Positions 1 through 7,181 of a stretch of DNA of 64,000 nt are shown here, one piece after another. The DNA comes from CAYNLK01 sp964398055 (GTDB taxonomy: Bacteria; Chloroflexota; Anaerolineae; 4572-78; J111). How positions within the stretch are numbered: the stretch's first letter is position 1; each line of letters starts with the position of its first letter. The DNA lies in the NCBI GenBank assembly GCA_964398055.1, contig CAYNLK010000031.1, positions 1 through 64,000 of the forward strand, written 5' to 3'. Both the position numbers and the translations under genes were made by a program. The notes beneath the pieces were generated by a model that was not told the origin of the DNA, did not search any database, and was given only the letters and a program-made list of their open reading frames with translations.

Positions 1-1
1 G

Positions 2-235
2 TATCAGGACAACTTCTACAACTATCCCATCTTCCAAACCTATATCCGCATCCCCGGCACTACCGAAATGATGACGGCCTGGGACATCCACCTGTCTGAG
101 GCGGTTACCGGTCAAGTCAGCCCCCAAGAGGCCCTGGACCGGACGTATGATGACTGGAACTTCATCATCGATGATCTCGGCCGGGAGGAATTGCTGCAAC
201 TGTACCAGGAGTCGATTGGCTACACGCCGGAATAA
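2..235 (+). CDS. Sugar ABC transporter solute-binding protein, C-terminal fragment
   Basis: Only the last 77 codons lie in the window; the frame is open from base 2 to the TAA at 233-235. The residues read like the C-terminal helices of a family 1 (carbohydrate) extracellular solute-binding protein, with the typical 'SPQEALD' segment followed by an Asp/Trp-rich helix and an end 'GYTPE'. Such a lipoprotein would deliver a sugar to the two permeases encoded directly downstream. The gene order binding protein, MalF-type permease, MalG-type permease supports this. The assignment rests on this context and the helix motif, because the ligand-binding lobes are outside the window. Confidence 0.75.
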   Translation, partial: YQDNFYNYPIFQTYIRIPGTTEMMTAWDIHLSEAVTGQVSPQEALDRTYDDWNFIIDDLGREELLQLYQESIGYTPE

Positions 236-265
236 TCGTTAAATTCAGTCCTGGTTGGAACCATC

Positions 266-296
266 GGGGAAGGGGTTTATCCCCTTCCCCTTTTAG
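266..296 (+). terminator. Intra-operon hairpin terminator after the binding-protein gene
   Basis: GGGGAAGGGG at 266-275 pairs perfectly with CCCCTTCCCC at 281-290 across a 5-base loop, and TTTT follows. It lies between the binding-protein gene and the permease genes. In ABC operons such a hairpin commonly lets the binding protein be made in excess over the permeases. Confidence 0.75.
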
Positions 297-326
297 TTAA
301 TTTCCAGTCTTCAAAAGAGGGAAATC

Positions 327-1190
327 ATGCAACATCGCGATCGGATGAAATGGTTATTTGTTGGTCCTGGTATCCTGTGGGTGCTGGCCTTCACCATCTT
401 CCCCCTGTTATATTCGCTCCGGTTGAGTTTTTACCGGGCCCGTTTGGGTCAGGCCCAAACTTTCGTTGGGTTAGATAATTACGCCAGGGCCTTTAGCGAC
501 TATCGTTTTTGGAACTCATTGGAAGTAACCGCCCTTTTTGTGGTGGCCAGTGTTGTCCTGACCGTCTCGTTAGGGCTGGCGCTGGCTGTCCTCTTCAACC
601 GGGAGATTCGCGGCCGGCGCTTCTTTCGTTCCCTGTTCGTCATGCCGCTCTTTGTCGCGCCCATCGCCCTGGGTTACCTGGGGCTGACCATTTTCCACGA
701 GCAAGTTGGGGCGGTCAATACCGTTCTCGGGGCGCTGGGGATGGTCAATTTACCCTCCTGGTTTTCAAACATATGGTTGGCCCGGTTGGCGATCATCCTG
801 GTCGATGTTTGGCAGTGGACCCCGTTTTGCTTTTTGGTCCTCCTGGCCGGTTTGCAGGCTTTGCCCGACGAGATTTACGAGGCGGCAGTGTTGGATTCCT
901 CATCCGGTTGGGATACCTTTCGCTATATCACCCTGCCGCTCCTGTCCCCGGTTATCTTCACGGTAACCATTTTGCGGATGGTTGAAGCCTTCAAGATGCT
1001 GGATATTCCCTTCAGCATGACCAGCGGTGGGCCAGGCGCGGCGACTCAAACCCTGTCTTTCTACATTTACCTGACCGGTCTGCGCAATTTTAACGCCGGC
1101 TATGCTTCGGCCCTGGCCTATCTGTTGCTGTTGATCATGTTGATCATCAGCTTCTCCTTCTTCAACCGGCTGCGCCAGATCTATGAATAG
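327..1190 (+). CDS. Sugar ABC transporter permease, MalF/UgpA type
   Basis: The 287-residue protein is an inner-membrane permease subunit of a carbohydrate ABC importer. It has about six hydrophobic segments beginning near residue 8, and the cytoplasmic EAA loop ('EAAVLDSSSGW' near residue 185, followed by 'ITLPLLSP') that docks on the ATPase. The length is normal for the MalF/UgpA family without the extra periplasmic insert. The ATG is preceded by GAGGGA at a good distance. It sits 12 bases before the second permease. The ATPase subunit is not encoded in the window, so a shared MsmK/UgpC-like ATPase elsewhere is likely. The substrate cannot be told from the sequence. Confidence 0.92.
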   Translation: MQHRDRMKWLFVGPGILWVLAFTIFPLLYSLRLSFYRARLGQAQTFVGLDNYARAFSDYRFWNSLEVTALFVVASVVLTVSLGLALAVLFNREIRGRRFFRSLFVMPLFVAPIALGYLGLTIFHEQVGAVNTVLGALGMVNLPSWFSNIWLARLAIILVDVWQWTPFCFLVLLAGLQALPDEIYEAAVLDSSSGWDTFRYITLPLLSPVIFTVTILRMVEAFKMLDIPFSMTSGGPGAATQTLSFYIYLTGLRNFNAGYASALAYLLLLIMLIISFSFFNRLRQIYE

Positions 1191-1202
1191 AGGGGGACTC
1201 GA

Positions 1203-2060
1203 GTGAATAAACATAAAGTTCGGCGAACTCTGAAAGATATCGTCTTGTGGGCGATTATCATTATTGCCACCATCTGGGTGGCCTTTCCCTTCTACTGGAC
1301 CATCATCACCTCATTTAAGGAACCGGGTGTTATCCTGACCAGGCCTTCCCTGATCCCTTTCCTGCAGTTTAAGCCCACCTTGCTCAACTGGCAGCTTGAA
1401 TTCACCAATCGCTGGCCGGAGATCAGCCGGGCGCTGTTCAATAGCCTGGTTATCGCCCTGGGGGCTACTATTATCGCGACTGCTTTTGGTACCCTGGTCG
1501 GTTATGGCCTGGCTACCTTTCGCTTCTATGGCTGGAAGAACAAGGACATCAGCATGTGGTTCCTATCGCAACGCTTCCTGCCGCCGATGGTCACCGTTAT
1601 TCCCTTTTTCATGGTCATGCAGACCCTAAAGCTGCTGGATACCCATACAGCCCTCATTCTGGCCAATGCCACCTTTACCATGCCCTTTGCCGTGTTGATT
1701 ATGCAGGATGTGTTCAGGGAGTTACCCAAAGAACTGGAAGAATCGGCCTGGGTTGATGGGGCCTCACGCTTGCAGAGCTTTTGGCATATCGCTCTGCCAC
1801 TGGCGGCGCCGGCAGTGGCCGCCGCCGCTGTCATTTGCTTTGCCTTCTCCTGGAACGAGTTCATTTTTGCCCTGATCTTAACCTTAAAAAAGGCTCAGCC
1901 AATCACCGTGGTCATTGCCGGGGTGGAGCATACTCAGGGCATCCAATTCTGGTTCGTAGCCACGCGACTCCTTTTCGCCATTCTACCGCCAACTTTGCTG
2001 GCCCTAACAGCCCAGCGCTACATCGTGCGCGGCCTGACCCTGGGCGCAGTCAAGGGGTAA
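1203..2060 (+). CDS. Sugar ABC transporter permease, MalG/UgpE type
   Basis: The 285-residue protein is the second membrane subunit of the same importer. It begins at a GTG behind a GAGGGGG ribosome binding site. The N-terminal segment 'FPFYWTIITSFKEP' is typical of MalG-family permeases, and the EAA loop appears as 'EESAWVDGASRLQ' near residue 180, followed by 'IALPLAAPA'. About six membrane segments are seen. The aldolase gene follows 24 bases downstream, so transport and breakdown of the sugar may be co-expressed. Confidence 0.92.
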   Translation: MNKHKVRRTLKDIVLWAIIIIATIWVAFPFYWTIITSFKEPGVILTRPSLIPFLQFKPTLLNWQLEFTNRWPEISRALFNSLVIALGATIIATAFGTLVGYGLATFRFYGWKNKDISMWFLSQRFLPPMVTVIPFFMVMQTLKLLDTHTALILANATFTMPFAVLIMQDVFRELPKELEESAWVDGASRLQSFWHIALPLAAPAVAAAAVICFAFSWNEFIFALILTLKKAQPITVVIAGVEHTQGIQFWFVATRLLFAILPPTLLALTAQRYIVRGLTLGAVKG

Positions 2061-2084
2061 GCGCGGTCCAATCCAGGAGAAACA

Positions 2085-2987
2085 ATGCTCGTACCGTACA
2101 AGGAACTTCTGGCCGAGGCCCAGGCCGGCGGCTACGCGGTTGGTTACTTTGAAGCCTGGGACGTCTATTCACTGGAAGCCGTGTTGGAAGCGGCTGAGAG
2201 CGAACATAGTCCGGTCATTCTCGGTTTTGGCGGCATCATGATGGAACCCGGCTGGCTGAACAACGGCGGTTTGGAGCGGCTGGGCGCTCTCGGTCAGGCC
2301 ACCGCCCAGGCGGCCAAAGTGCCGGTTTCCTTCATCCTCAACGAGGTCTCGACGTTTGCCCAGGTCGTGCGGGGCGTCCGGGCCGGTTTCAATGCGGTAA
2401 TGCTGGACTCCAGCCACCTGCCCTACCCGGAACACCTGCGCCTCACCCGCCAGGTGGTTGAGGTGGCCCAGGCCGTGGCCGTGGGCGTTGAGGCGGAGGT
2501 GGGGCAACTGCCGGATGCTTCCGGCGAAATGGGCGACGCCGTCGGTCAATTGACTGATCCGCTTGAGGCCGCCCGTTTTGTGGCTGAAACAGGCATCGAT
2601 GCCCTGGCCGTGTCCGTTGGCAACGTCCATATCCTGACCCGGGGCCAGGCGGCCATTGATTGGCCGCGGCTGGCCGCTATCCGGCAGGCCGTGAATGTGC
2701 CGTTGGTGATCCACGGCGGGACCGGTTTCCCTGAGCCGGGTATCGCCCAGGCCATCCAATTGGGCGTCGCAAAATTCAATATCGGGACGGTCCTCAAGAA
2801 GGCATTTTTGGCCGGTCTGGCTGAAGCGATCCACGCTTTACCGGCCGAGGTTAGCTACCAACAGGTGATGGGTTCCCGTAAGCAGGCCGATGTTCTGCAG
2901 CAGGGCAAGCTGCGGATGCGCGCCGAAGTTAGCCGCCTGATCCGGCTGATGCAGGCCAATGCCAATCAAGTGAACAGAAAGCAGTGA
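2085..2987 (+). CDS. Class II aldolase-like protein with altered active site
   Basis: The 300-residue protein has the fold signature of the class II fructose/tagatose-bisphosphate aldolase family: 'GVEAEVG', 'SVGNVH', 'VIHGGTG' and a C-terminal 'GVAKFNIGT'. The ATG follows AGGAGAAACA. The odd point is the segment F83-I-L-N-E-V88. In the neighbouring paralogue the matching stretch is L-H-L-D-H-V, where the Asp is the catalytic base and the second His a zinc ligand. Here these are Asn86 and Glu87. The enzyme may therefore have a different reaction, or be a non-catalytic partner. It lies in the sugar ABC operon, so a role in that sugar's catabolism is likely. Confidence 0.8.
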   Translation: MLVPYKELLAEAQAGGYAVGYFEAWDVYSLEAVLEAAESEHSPVILGFGGIMMEPGWLNNGGLERLGALGQATAQAAKVPVSFILNEVSTFAQVVRGVRAGFNAVMLDSSHLPYPEHLRLTRQVVEVAQAVAVGVEAEVGQLPDASGEMGDAVGQLTDPLEAARFVAETGIDALAVSVGNVHILTRGQAAIDWPRLAAIRQAVNVPLVIHGGTGFPEPGIAQAIQLGVAKFNIGTVLKKAFLAGLAEAIHALPAEVSYQQVMGSRKQADVLQQGKLRMRAEVSRLIRLMQANANQVNRKQ

Positions 2988-3118
2988 AGAACAGTGAACA
3001 GTAATCAGTAATCAGTAATCAGTGAATAATCAACAGTCAACTGACGACTGACGACTGACCACTGTTCACTGTTCACTGATCACTGACCACTGACCACTGT
3101 TCACTGACCACTGATAAC
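2982..3118 (+). repeat. Period-7 repeat array (CAGTGAA/CACTGAC type), intergenic
   Basis: About 135 bases between the two aldolase genes are made of degenerate 7-base units such as CAGTAAT, GACTGAC, CACTGTT and CACTGAC. The left part carries the motif on one strand and the right part its complement, so the array could fold into a long imperfect hairpin. It is one of a dozen period-7 arrays in the window. Confidence 0.8.
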
Positions 3119-3153
3119 TATTAAGCAAAAACAAACCACAGGAGTTTCAATCA

Positions 3154-4062
3154 ATGCGCAACAGTGCAGAAATTATGCGTAATGCCGTCAAAGCCGGTGT
3201 TGTTGTGCCTGCTTTTAACATTCCCTATCTGCCGATGATGGAACCGGTCATCCGGGCGGTCGTTGATCAGGATTGCTTTGCCCTGGTCGAGGTGGCCCGG
3301 CTGGAGTGGCTCAAATTTGAAAGCCAGAGTCTGGCCGCAGTCATGGCCGAGTTCAAAAAGTGGGAGCAGCCTGATTATGTCCGGCTCCATCTGGACCACG
3401 TCCCGGTGATTGATGAGGACAATGTGCGGGTCGATTACCTGTCGGTAATCCGGGAAGCTATTGGGCTGGGTTACCAGTCGGTCATGGTCGACGGCTCCCG
3501 GCTGAGCTTCGAGGAAAATATCGAGGCCACCCGACAAGTGGCCGAGCTGGCCCATGCCGCCGGTGTTCCCTGCGAGGCCGAATTAGGGGCAGTGCTGGGC
3601 CACGAAGCCGGTCCTCTCCCACCTTATGAGGAATTGTTCGCCTCCGGCAAAGGCTTCACCGATGTGGAGCAGGCCCGCCGTTTTGTGCAAGAAAGCGGCT
3701 GCGACTGGCTATCGGTAGCCATTGGCAACATTCACGGGGCTATCTCCGGGGTGCAAAAGGATCAGAAAAAAGTCGAGGCCAGGCTGAATCTGGATCATCT
3801 GGACAAGCTTCATCAGGCTACCGGCGGCATCCCTTTAGTTCTGCACGGCGGCTCCGGGATAAAACGAGATTATTTTTTGGGGGCGGTTAAAAGAGGTATT
3901 GCCAAAGTCAATGTTGGTACGGAAATCCGCCAGGTTTATGAAACCACCTTGAAACAAACCGGTGATCTGGCCGCGGCCCAGGCGTCGGTCCGTGAGCGCA
4001 CCGGCGGCCTGCTCCGGGATTACTTTGATTTGACCGGTAAAAGAAAGCTGGTAACCGGTTAA
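3154..4062 (+). CDS. Class II fructose/tagatose-bisphosphate aldolase family protein
   Basis: The 302-residue protein keeps the hallmarks of zinc-dependent class II aldolases: 'HLDH' at residues 79-82 (Asp81 base, His82 zinc ligand), a 'DGS' motif followed by 'EEN', 'CEAELG', 'AIGNIHG' with the second zinc His, and 'LHGGSG' with the third. These enzymes split a ketose bisphosphate into dihydroxyacetone phosphate and an aldehyde phosphate. CAGGAG precedes the ATG. It is a diverged paralogue of the gene at 2085, from which it is separated by a repeat array. The exact sugar (fructose, tagatose or another) is not decided by the sequence. Confidence 0.88.
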   Translation: MRNSAEIMRNAVKAGVVVPAFNIPYLPMMEPVIRAVVDQDCFALVEVARLEWLKFESQSLAAVMAEFKKWEQPDYVRLHLDHVPVIDEDNVRVDYLSVIREAIGLGYQSVMVDGSRLSFEENIEATRQVAELAHAAGVPCEAELGAVLGHEAGPLPPYEELFASGKGFTDVEQARRFVQESGCDWLSVAIGNIHGAISGVQKDQKKVEARLNLDHLDKLHQATGGIPLVLHGGSGIKRDYFLGAVKRGIAKVNVGTEIRQVYETTLKQTGDLAAAQASVRERTGGLLRDYFDLTGKRKLVTG

Positions 4063-4080
4063 ATCTTTGCGCTATTCAAA

Positions 4081-7000
4081 TTATGGCTCCACCGTAACCG
4101 TTCCAATCTCGACAAAGTCGGTTACGGCCTGGCCTTCATCGTTCAAACGCTGCAATCGAGGACCGTCTGGAGCTAGATACAGGCCTATGCGGAAGGTGTA
4201 TTGGCCAGGGGCAAGGTCGGGTGGCAGGCTCAGGTCAACCGGGTCCGGCACCACCTCGCCGGGCAGCCAACTGGTGGTGGGATCTTTGGCCCGAATACCT
4301 GGCCCACGGTCGTGCTGGGTAACAATCTGCCCCTCCTCGTCGACCAGGTGCAGAAAAACCGTATAAAGCTGGTCCATTTCGCTCAATCCCTGCCAATAAA
4401 AATCAAAGTGAAGCTGGCAAGTTGCGGTCTCAGCCAAACAGTTGGACCGGTTCAAACGGACCAGGCCAGTTCCAGGCTGGTCTAAATTGGGGCTATTGTA
4501 GCCAATGAGTTTGACCTTGTTCTCAAAATTGGCCTCAACAGGCTGCTGCACCGCCGGCACCTCAAAAATACGCTTCTCCTTCTCAACCACAGCCAGCCAA
4601 TTCAAATTCAGGCCGTTTCCCAGCGGCAGTAACCAGCGACTAACCTTCAACCTGGCGCCGTCGGGGCGCAACCAACTGAGGCGCACCCGCAAGGCCCGGT
4701 CCCCCGGCGGGGCGCTGGCCGGAATCACCAGGTCGACCTGGTCGCGCACAAACTGGCCCGGCTGCCAGCTTGAGGTTGGCACCGCGCCGCCGGCCGGCTG
4801 GTGTTCGACCGAACGCAAAACCTTCCCGTCAGCAGCCAACGCCTCAACCAGCAAGGTGTAGTTATCAACAGGCTGACGTCTGGCTCGCCATAGGAGTTTC
4901 ACGGCAAAGCCCTTGCCCTGCCCCACCCTGGCCACACTGTAACCGAAATCAACCAGCTCGATCTCACCGTCAAAGTTGTAAACGGTCGGCCTGAACTGGC
5001 CCGAGTCCGGCCAAAAGTCTACGGGAGGAGAGACAAGCTCGACTTCACCCAAATCGAGCACGGTCGTCCCGTCGGCCAAAGGCCATGGTTGCCTGTAATT
5101 GGTGTAAGTGACCAATTGCAGGCGGTAACGACCCGGCAGCGTGCCCAGGGGAATAGGAATGGGCGCATAGCTCAAAACATATTGGCCGGCCGGCAAGGTA
5201 TGGCGGGGGAACCAGCCACTCAGCAGAGTGTCGTCGAGTTGGGCTACCAGGCTGTTACCCCGGCTGAGTCGGAGCGATACAGTCGTCTCCGGCGGCAGAT
5301 CGACCAGCGCCTGCCAGGTGAGGGTGACCGGGAAAGGCCGCCCATCTATAGCCTGGGGCGAGTAGTCAGCCCCCAGCAAACGCAGCTTGCCGTCAAAGGT
5401 GGCTTCGCCGGGCTGAGTTAAGCGCGGCAGCAATGTTTGAGGCTCAACCTGATGCGGGGCGATCCGCACCAGCCGGCCCCACGGAACCAACTGGTAACGC
5501 GCTTCGATGCCGGCGGCCCAACCCTGGAGCGGACCGGCAATGTATAAAGCACGGCCCGTGGCCAAATAATCGGCCACCACTGCCTCGGTAGGAGGGTAGA
5601 GGCCGCGCAAGTCAGGTCGGAGTCCCTCGGCAAACTGCATATACCAGAAGGAAGTCAGGTCGCCCCAATGGGCCAGCATGGCCGCGCCCGGCTCCAGGGG
5701 ATGGCTCAGGGCGTCGGCCCATTCATTATAGCTGGCCCGGCTCCACTTGGCGTCAAGGCTGTTGACATTGTAATAGGTTTGAGGCCAGAAAAGGGTGGGG
5801 ATGAGGAGGATAAAGATGAGAGGAGGAAGGGCGCGTGAGGTGTGAAGCGTGAGACGTGAAACGTGATGGGTGAAACGTGATGGGTGAAGCGGGGGGTATG
5901 GAGCAAAACGGGCGGCGATTAATTGTACCAGCCAATCGGCAAAAATCAGGAAGTAGCCGATGAAAAAGCAGAGGATCAGGAAAGAGGGCAACAAAAAGGC
6001 AGACTGCTCGCCCTGGCCATACGTTAGCACAAAGGGAATGGGCAGGGCATAGATCAGCAGGAGCGGCCAGAATAGACGCGGGCGCATAAACGCCAGAGCC
6101 ACCCCCCCAATTACGCCCAGAATTACACCCAGGGGGGTAAGATTGTTATTCAGAATGGGCCGGTAAACCGTCACAAATTGGCTCGGCAGCAGCCCCCAAT
6201 TGGTGACGACGCCGCCGGTGAAGTCCGCGGCGGTGAAGTAGCGCAACCAGCCGGACCAGCCGGAATGGTAGAAGTCGGCCAGCAAGCCGCGGGCGATGGC
6301 TTCTTCGCGGCCGTAGGTCGCCAGCAGCCATTCGGCGCGCAGGGGGACGTAGAGATAGAGCAGACCGGGCATAATCAGCAGCGCCAGGTAAAGTAAGAAT
6401 AGTTTCTTGGTGAAATGCCGGCGAAAATGGAGCCAGACCAGGAGCAACAAACCCGGCAGCAGCAAAACGGTGGTGCTATGGACGGCGATCTGCAAACCGG
6501 GCAGCAGGGCAGGTAGAGCCAGAGGGGCGCGGGAGAGCGAGGAGCGGAGAGCGAGGAGCGGAAAGCGGAAAGCGGAAAGCGGAAAGCGAGGAGCGAGGTG
6601 TGGATTAGATGGTTCTTGCGACTTGCGACCTGTTCGTTGCCACTTGCTACCTGCGACCTGCCACCTGCCACCTGTCTCCTGCCACTTGCCAGCCAGCGCC
6701 AGCGTGTAAAGGACGCCACTGAACAGCAGGATATTCAGGGCATAGATTTTAGCCTCGGTGGACCAGCGCCAAAAGGTGGGGATTGTGGCGAAAGTCAACA
6801 CCGTAACCAGGGCGGCCCAGCGGGTCTCCCTACCTAATTGGGCAGGAGGAAGCAAGCGCCGGGCGGCGCCATATATCAATGGCAACGCCGCGGCCGAGCA
6901 GAGGGCCGAGAAGAGGTTCATCCGCCAGGCGATTTCGCCAAATGGAAACAAAGTTACCCAGGCTTTGCCCAGCAAAATATAGAGCGGGTAGCCGGTGGGA

Positions 7001-7176
7001 TAAGTAACGCCCAATACATAGGGTGTGTATTGGAAGAGGGCGGCGTCTCCATCCAGGACAGTGGGGGCCAGGGTTTGGGTGTAGGCATACAGGCCGGCCA
7101 GGAAGAGAGCCAGACCGATCAGGGGATCAGCGAGGAGCGTGAGGCGTGAAGCGTAAAGCGTGAAGCGTGAAGCCAT
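4081..7176 (-). CDS. DUF2723-type polytopic membrane protein, putative glycosyltransferase
   Basis: The 1031-residue protein opens with a region of many membrane helices. Its start ('TVLDGDAALFQYTPYVLG', then 'HPTGYPLY'-like 'YPTGYPLYILLG') fits the DUF2723/TMEM260 group of O-mannosyltransferase-like proteins. After about residue 480 come soluble beta-rich modules; the last reads 'LPPDLAPGQYTFRIGLY', a module also found in the other giant proteins here. Period-7 repeats are translated in frame in three places: the N terminus (residues 2-14), about 168-222, and about 429-449. The substrate is unknown; polyprenyl-phosphate-linked sugar transfer outside the membrane is a family-based guess. The gene starts 5 bases after the stop of the upstream DUF2079 gene. 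Confidence 0.8.
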   Translation of the reverse strand: MASRFTLYASRLTLLADPLIGLALFLAGLYAYTQTLAPTVLDGDAALFQYTPYVLGVTYPTGYPLYILLGKAWVTLFPFGEIAWRMNLFSALCSAAALPLIYGAARRLLPPAQLGRETRWAALVTVLTFATIPTFWRWSTEAKIYALNILLFSGVLYTLALAGKWQETGGRWQVAGSKWQRTGRKSQEPSNPHLAPRFPLSAFRFPLLALRSSLSRAPLALPALLPGLQIAVHSTTVLLLPGLLLLVWLHFRRHFTKKLFLLYLALLIMPGLLYLYVPLRAEWLLATYGREEAIARGLLADFYHSGWSGWLRYFTAADFTGGVVTNWGLLPSQFVTVYRPILNNNLTPLGVILGVIGGVALAFMRPRLFWPLLLIYALPIPFVLTYGQGEQSAFLLPSFLILCFFIGYFLIFADWLVQLIAARFAPYPPLHPSRFTHHVSRLTLHTSRALPPLIFILLIPTLFWPQTYYNVNSLDAKWSRASYNEWADALSHPLEPGAAMLAHWGDLTSFWYMQFAEGLRPDLRGLYPPTEAVVADYLATGRALYIAGPLQGWAAGIEARYQLVPWGRLVRIAPHQVEPQTLLPRLTQPGEATFDGKLRLLGADYSPQAIDGRPFPVTLTWQALVDLPPETTVSLRLSRGNSLVAQLDDTLLSGWFPRHTLPAGQYVLSYAPIPIPLGTLPGRYRLQLVTYTNYRQPWPLADGTTVLDLGEVELVSPPVDFWPDSGQFRPTVYNFDGEIELVDFGYSVARVGQGKGFAVKLLWRARRQPVDNYTLLVEALAADGKVLRSVEHQPAGGAVPTSSWQPGQFVRDQVDLVIPASAPPGDRALRVRLSWLRPDGARLKVSRWLLPLGNGLNLNWLAVVEKEKRIFEVPAVQQPVEANFENKVKLIGYNSPNLDQPGTGLVRLNRSNCLAETATCQLHFDFYWQGLSEMDQLYTVFLHLVDEEGQIVTQHDRGPGIRAKDPTTSWLPGEVVPDPVDLSLPPDLAPGQYTFRIGLYLAPDGPRLQRLNDEGQAVTDFVEIGTVTVEP
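5828..5892 (+). repeat. Period-7 repeat array inside a coding region
   Basis: Units like GTGAAGC, GTGAGAC and GTGATGG repeat every seven bases within the DUF2723 gene. On the minus strand they stay in frame and encode a Ser/Thr/His/Arg-rich stretch (residues about 429-449). Confidence 0.75.
6510..6700 (+). repeat. Long period-7 array inside a coding region (AGCGGAA and ACCTGCC units)
   Basis: Two successive arrays are seen: AGCGGAA/GAGCGAG units at about 6530-6600, then ACCTGCC/ACTTGCC units at about 6620-6690. They lie within the DUF2723 gene without breaking the frame and encode a polar, Arg/Ser/Gln-rich insert of roughly 55 residues between membrane helices. Confidence 0.8.
7129..7174 (+). 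repeat. Period-7 array forming the N terminus of the DUF2723 gene
   Basis: Units of the type GCGTGAA and GCGTAAA cover the first codons of the minus-strand gene, so its N terminus (RFTLYASRLTL) is encoded by repeat sequence. The start may lie downstream of the array if the repeat is not translated. Confidence 0.7.
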
Positions 7177-7181
7177 CGCCG

